From: Gammaproteobacteria bacterium HGW-Gammaproteobacteria-4
GTDB lineage: Bacteria > Pseudomonadota > Gammaproteobacteria > Xanthomonadales > Xanthomonadaceae
Reading direction: 5' to 3'
Length of the DNA stretch: 64,000 bases
NCBI GenBank assembly: GCA_002839995.1
Contig: PGZC01000008.1
Coordinates: 22,671 to 86,670 of the forward strand
Position 1 is the stretch's first letter; every line of letters begins with the position of its first letter. This document shows positions 62,493-64,000 of this stretch, in pieces. A program made the position numbers and the translations under genes. The notes below the pieces were generated by a model. It saw only the letters and a program-made list of their open reading frames with translations. It made no database searches and had not been told where the DNA came from.

Positions 62493-63455
62493 ATGCACGA
62501 CCTCAATGATCTGTATTACTTCGCGATGGTGGTCGAGCATGGCGGCTTCGCTGCCGCCGAGCGCGCATTGGGTATCCCGAAATCGCGCCTGAGCCGCCGC
62601 ATTGCGCAGCTCGAACTCGACCTCGACGTGCGCCTGTTGCAGCGCTCCACGCGCCGCTTTGCGGTAACCGACATCGGCCAGAGCGTTTACCGCCACGCGC
62701 AGTCGATGCTGTCCGAAGCGCAGGCCGCGCGCGAAGTGGTGGATCGGCTCAGCGCCGAGCCACGTGGCGTGATCAAGCTCAGCACGCCAGTTGCGCTTGC
62801 CCAGCAGCAACTGGCGTGTTTGCTGCCGGATTTCCTGCGCAGGTACCCGCAGGTGCGGGTGCAGTTGCATGTCAGCAATCGTCGTGTCGATGTCATCAAC
62901 GAGGGCTTCGACATCGCCCTGCGGGTGCGCTCCCAGCTCAACGACGATGGCAGCCTGGTGCTGCGCAGCTTCGGCCAGATTCAGGAGTTGCTGGTGGCCA
63001 GTCCGGATTACCTCAAGCAGTTCGGCAGGCCACAGTTGCCAGCCGAACTCGGCACCCACACCACCCTGAGCATGAACGAGGACGACAGCCGCCAACGCTG
63101 GGATTTGCAGGATGCACAGGGACACGTGCAGCGGGTGGAGTTGCAGCCGCGCCTGAGCGGGCATGATTTTCCGTTGCTCAAGGAACTGGCGATCGCCGGC
63201 ATGGGCATCGCCCTGTTGCCCGAAACCATCTGCGCCGACGCCGTGCGCGCCGGCGCGCTGGAAGTGGTGCTGCCCGAATGGCGCCTGCCGCAGGGCCTGT
63301 GCCACGCGGTATTTCCGTCGCGCCGCGGCCTGCTGCCGGCCGTGCGCGTGTTCATCGACTACCTCGCCGAACATCTGCCGGCGCAGCTTGAAGCCAGCCG
63401 CCTGAGCTGTTCCGGCGATGGTTGCCCGGAACGCGCCGCCAGGTTGTCGAAGTAA
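62493..63455 (+). CDS. LysR-family transcriptional regulator
   Basis: The 320-residue product has an N-terminal winged helix-turn-helix (LNDLYYFAMVVEHGGFAAAE, then LGIPKSRLSRRIAQLELDLD) and a LysR effector domain (VALAQQQLACLLPDFLRRYP near 98; FDIALRVRSQLNDDGSLVLR near 139; GMGIALLPETICADAV near 236). Target genes are not visible: no divergent partner lies next to it, as serS and the repeat element are upstream. The ATG at 62493 gives the usual N-terminus. The stretch to the tRNA gene (63456-63827) holds two inverted repeats. Confidence 0.92.
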   Translation: MHDLNDLYYFAMVVEHGGFAAAERALGIPKSRLSRRIAQLELDLDVRLLQRSTRRFAVTDIGQSVYRHAQSMLSEAQAAREVVDRLSAEPRGVIKLSTPVALAQQQLACLLPDFLRRYPQVRVQLHVSNRRVDVINEGFDIALRVRSQLNDDGSLVLRSFGQIQELLVASPDYLKQFGRPQLPAELGTHTTLSMNEDDSRQRWDLQDAQGHVQRVELQPRLSGHDFPLLKELAIAGMGIALLPETICADAVRAGALEVVLPEWRLPQGLCHAVFPSRRGLLPAVRVFIDYLAEHLPAQLEASRLSCSGDGCPERAARLSK

Positions 63456-63556
63456 CCGAAGCAGCGAGACAAGTGCACGCGAGTCTGGGACAATTTACCG
63501 CGCGCGCAACTGAAGGGCACTTCCTTTAAGGAACCTCTGAATAAGCAACATCTGGC

Positions 63557-63642
63557 GTCATTGCGAGCGTAGCGAAGCAATCCAGCGTCTTGATTCTCCG
63601 AGTATTCCTGGATTGCCACGTCGCTTCGCTCCTCGCAATGAC
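63557..63642. repeat. GTCATTGCGAGCG inverted repeat
   Basis: GTCATTGCGAGCGTAGCGAA begins at 63557 and its inverted counterpart ends TCGCTCCTCGCAATGAC at 63642. CAATCCAG and CTGGATTG face the loop. This palindrome is common in many gammaproteobacterial genomes. Confidence 0.85.
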
Positions 63643-63670
63643 AGCTTGTTCAGAGCATCCTTAGCGTTGT

Positions 63671-63748
63671 AGGTCGGCTCAAGCGCAGCGGAGCCGACGG
63701 TGGTTTCTCGGTAGCGCAACGCCGGCTCCGCTGCGCTTGAGCCGACCT
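63671..63748. repeat. AGGTCGGCTCAAGCGCAGCG inverted repeat
   Basis: Bases 63671-63698 and 63721-63748 are inverted copies with 27 of 28 positions matching, around a 22-base loop. It follows the preceding palindrome by 28 bases and precedes the tRNA gene by 79. Confidence 0.88.
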
Positions 63749-63827
63749 GCATCAGGGAGCCGTCGTGGTGGCGCATCCTCGCCTAAGGAAGTGCCATACC
63801 GCGCGTAGCGCCGTGAGATGTACAAAC

Positions 63828-63917
63828 GGAGAGATGGCCGAGCGGTTTAAGGCACCGGTCTTGAAAACCGGCGTGGTAGCGATACCACCGTGGGTTCGAA
63901 TCCCACTCTCTCCGCCA
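63828..63917 (+). tRNA. tRNA-Ser (UGA anticodon)
   Basis: The 90-base gene starts GGAGAGATGGCCGAGCGG and ends with CTCTCTCC, G and an encoded CCA (63915-63917). The anticodon loop CTTGAAA has TGA, so it reads UCA and related serine codons. A long variable arm (GTGGTAGCGATACCAC) marks it as the class II serine type, and GGTTCGAATCC forms the T loop. Confidence 0.96.
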
Positions 63918-64000
63918 TCTACGATGGCTGCGATCGTGCGATTCCCGGCCCGCGCCAGCGGCGCGGGCGCTCACCGGTGCCGCGAAGCTGCGCTTCGCAG

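Overview
The window is GC-rich chromosomal DNA of a gammaproteobacterium, most likely of the order Xanthomonadales (Lysobacterales). The case rests on a XanB2-type chorismatase, the nusB-thiL-pgpA order, the pilT/pilU, pilG-chpC and serC-pheA-hisC-aroA blocks, and many dispersed palindromic repeats, including the family built on GTCGCCCACAGGGTGGGC. Genus and species cannot be set from the sequence alone. Nothing here looks like a prophage, a genomic island or an insertion sequence; the window reads as core genome with repeats in the gaps.

Layout. 1-11.6 kb: end of nusB, thiL, pgpA, xanB2, hemF, plsB, two lipoproteins (one an acid phosphatase of the e(P4) type), rep helicase and tdk. 11.9-16.8 kb: an overlapping run of DUF2066 protein, CDP-alcohol phosphatidyltransferase, AI-2E/PerM permease and hda, then pdxH and a BtuF-like protein. 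17.1-24.9 kb: a fused indolepyruvate ferredoxin oxidoreductase, a small secreted protein, relA and a TPR membrane protein. 25.1-30.1 kb: gspL-gspM-gspN followed without gaps by nudE-cysQ-mazG, then a DUF962 protein. 30.1-34.8 kb: a REP array, then a leftward group of acyl-CoA dehydrogenase, histidine phosphatase, DUF4426 protein, proC and yggS. 34.9-53.6 kb: twitching motility, with pilT and pilU, then yqgE-ruvX-pyrB, gshB-tonB3-like, and pilG-pilH-pilI-pilJ-chpA-cheB-like-chpC. 53.8-58.5 kb: serC-pheA-hisC-aroA. 58.6-60.3 kb: a MarR-type regulator divergent from a cytochrome P460 protein and a redoxin. 61-64 kb: serS, a LysR regulator and tRNA-Ser(UGA).

How the genes work together. The Pil-Chp genes form one chemosensory pathway: PilJ senses, PilI and ChpC couple, ChpA is the kinase, PilG and PilH are the response regulators, and PilT and PilU are the retraction motors. 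The gene order follows the Pseudomonas aeruginosa PA0392-PA0415 region, without pilK and pyrR. Chorismate use is well represented: aroA leads to chorismate, pheA drains it to phenylalanine, and xanB2 makes hydroxybenzoates for ubiquinone and probably for aryl polyene pigment.

The points most worth a second look are: chpA, whose C-terminal receiver domain has lost about 94 bp including the phosphoacceptor aspartate; the CheB-like protein beside it, which lacks two of the three catalytic residues; a chpA linker of about 30 AAAAE/D pentapeptides; a MarR/P460 divergon whose two 23-bp palindromes frame back-to-back promoters; and a family of inverted-repeat elements bounded by GGTCCGCAAAG and often flanked by CCGAGTC heptamers.
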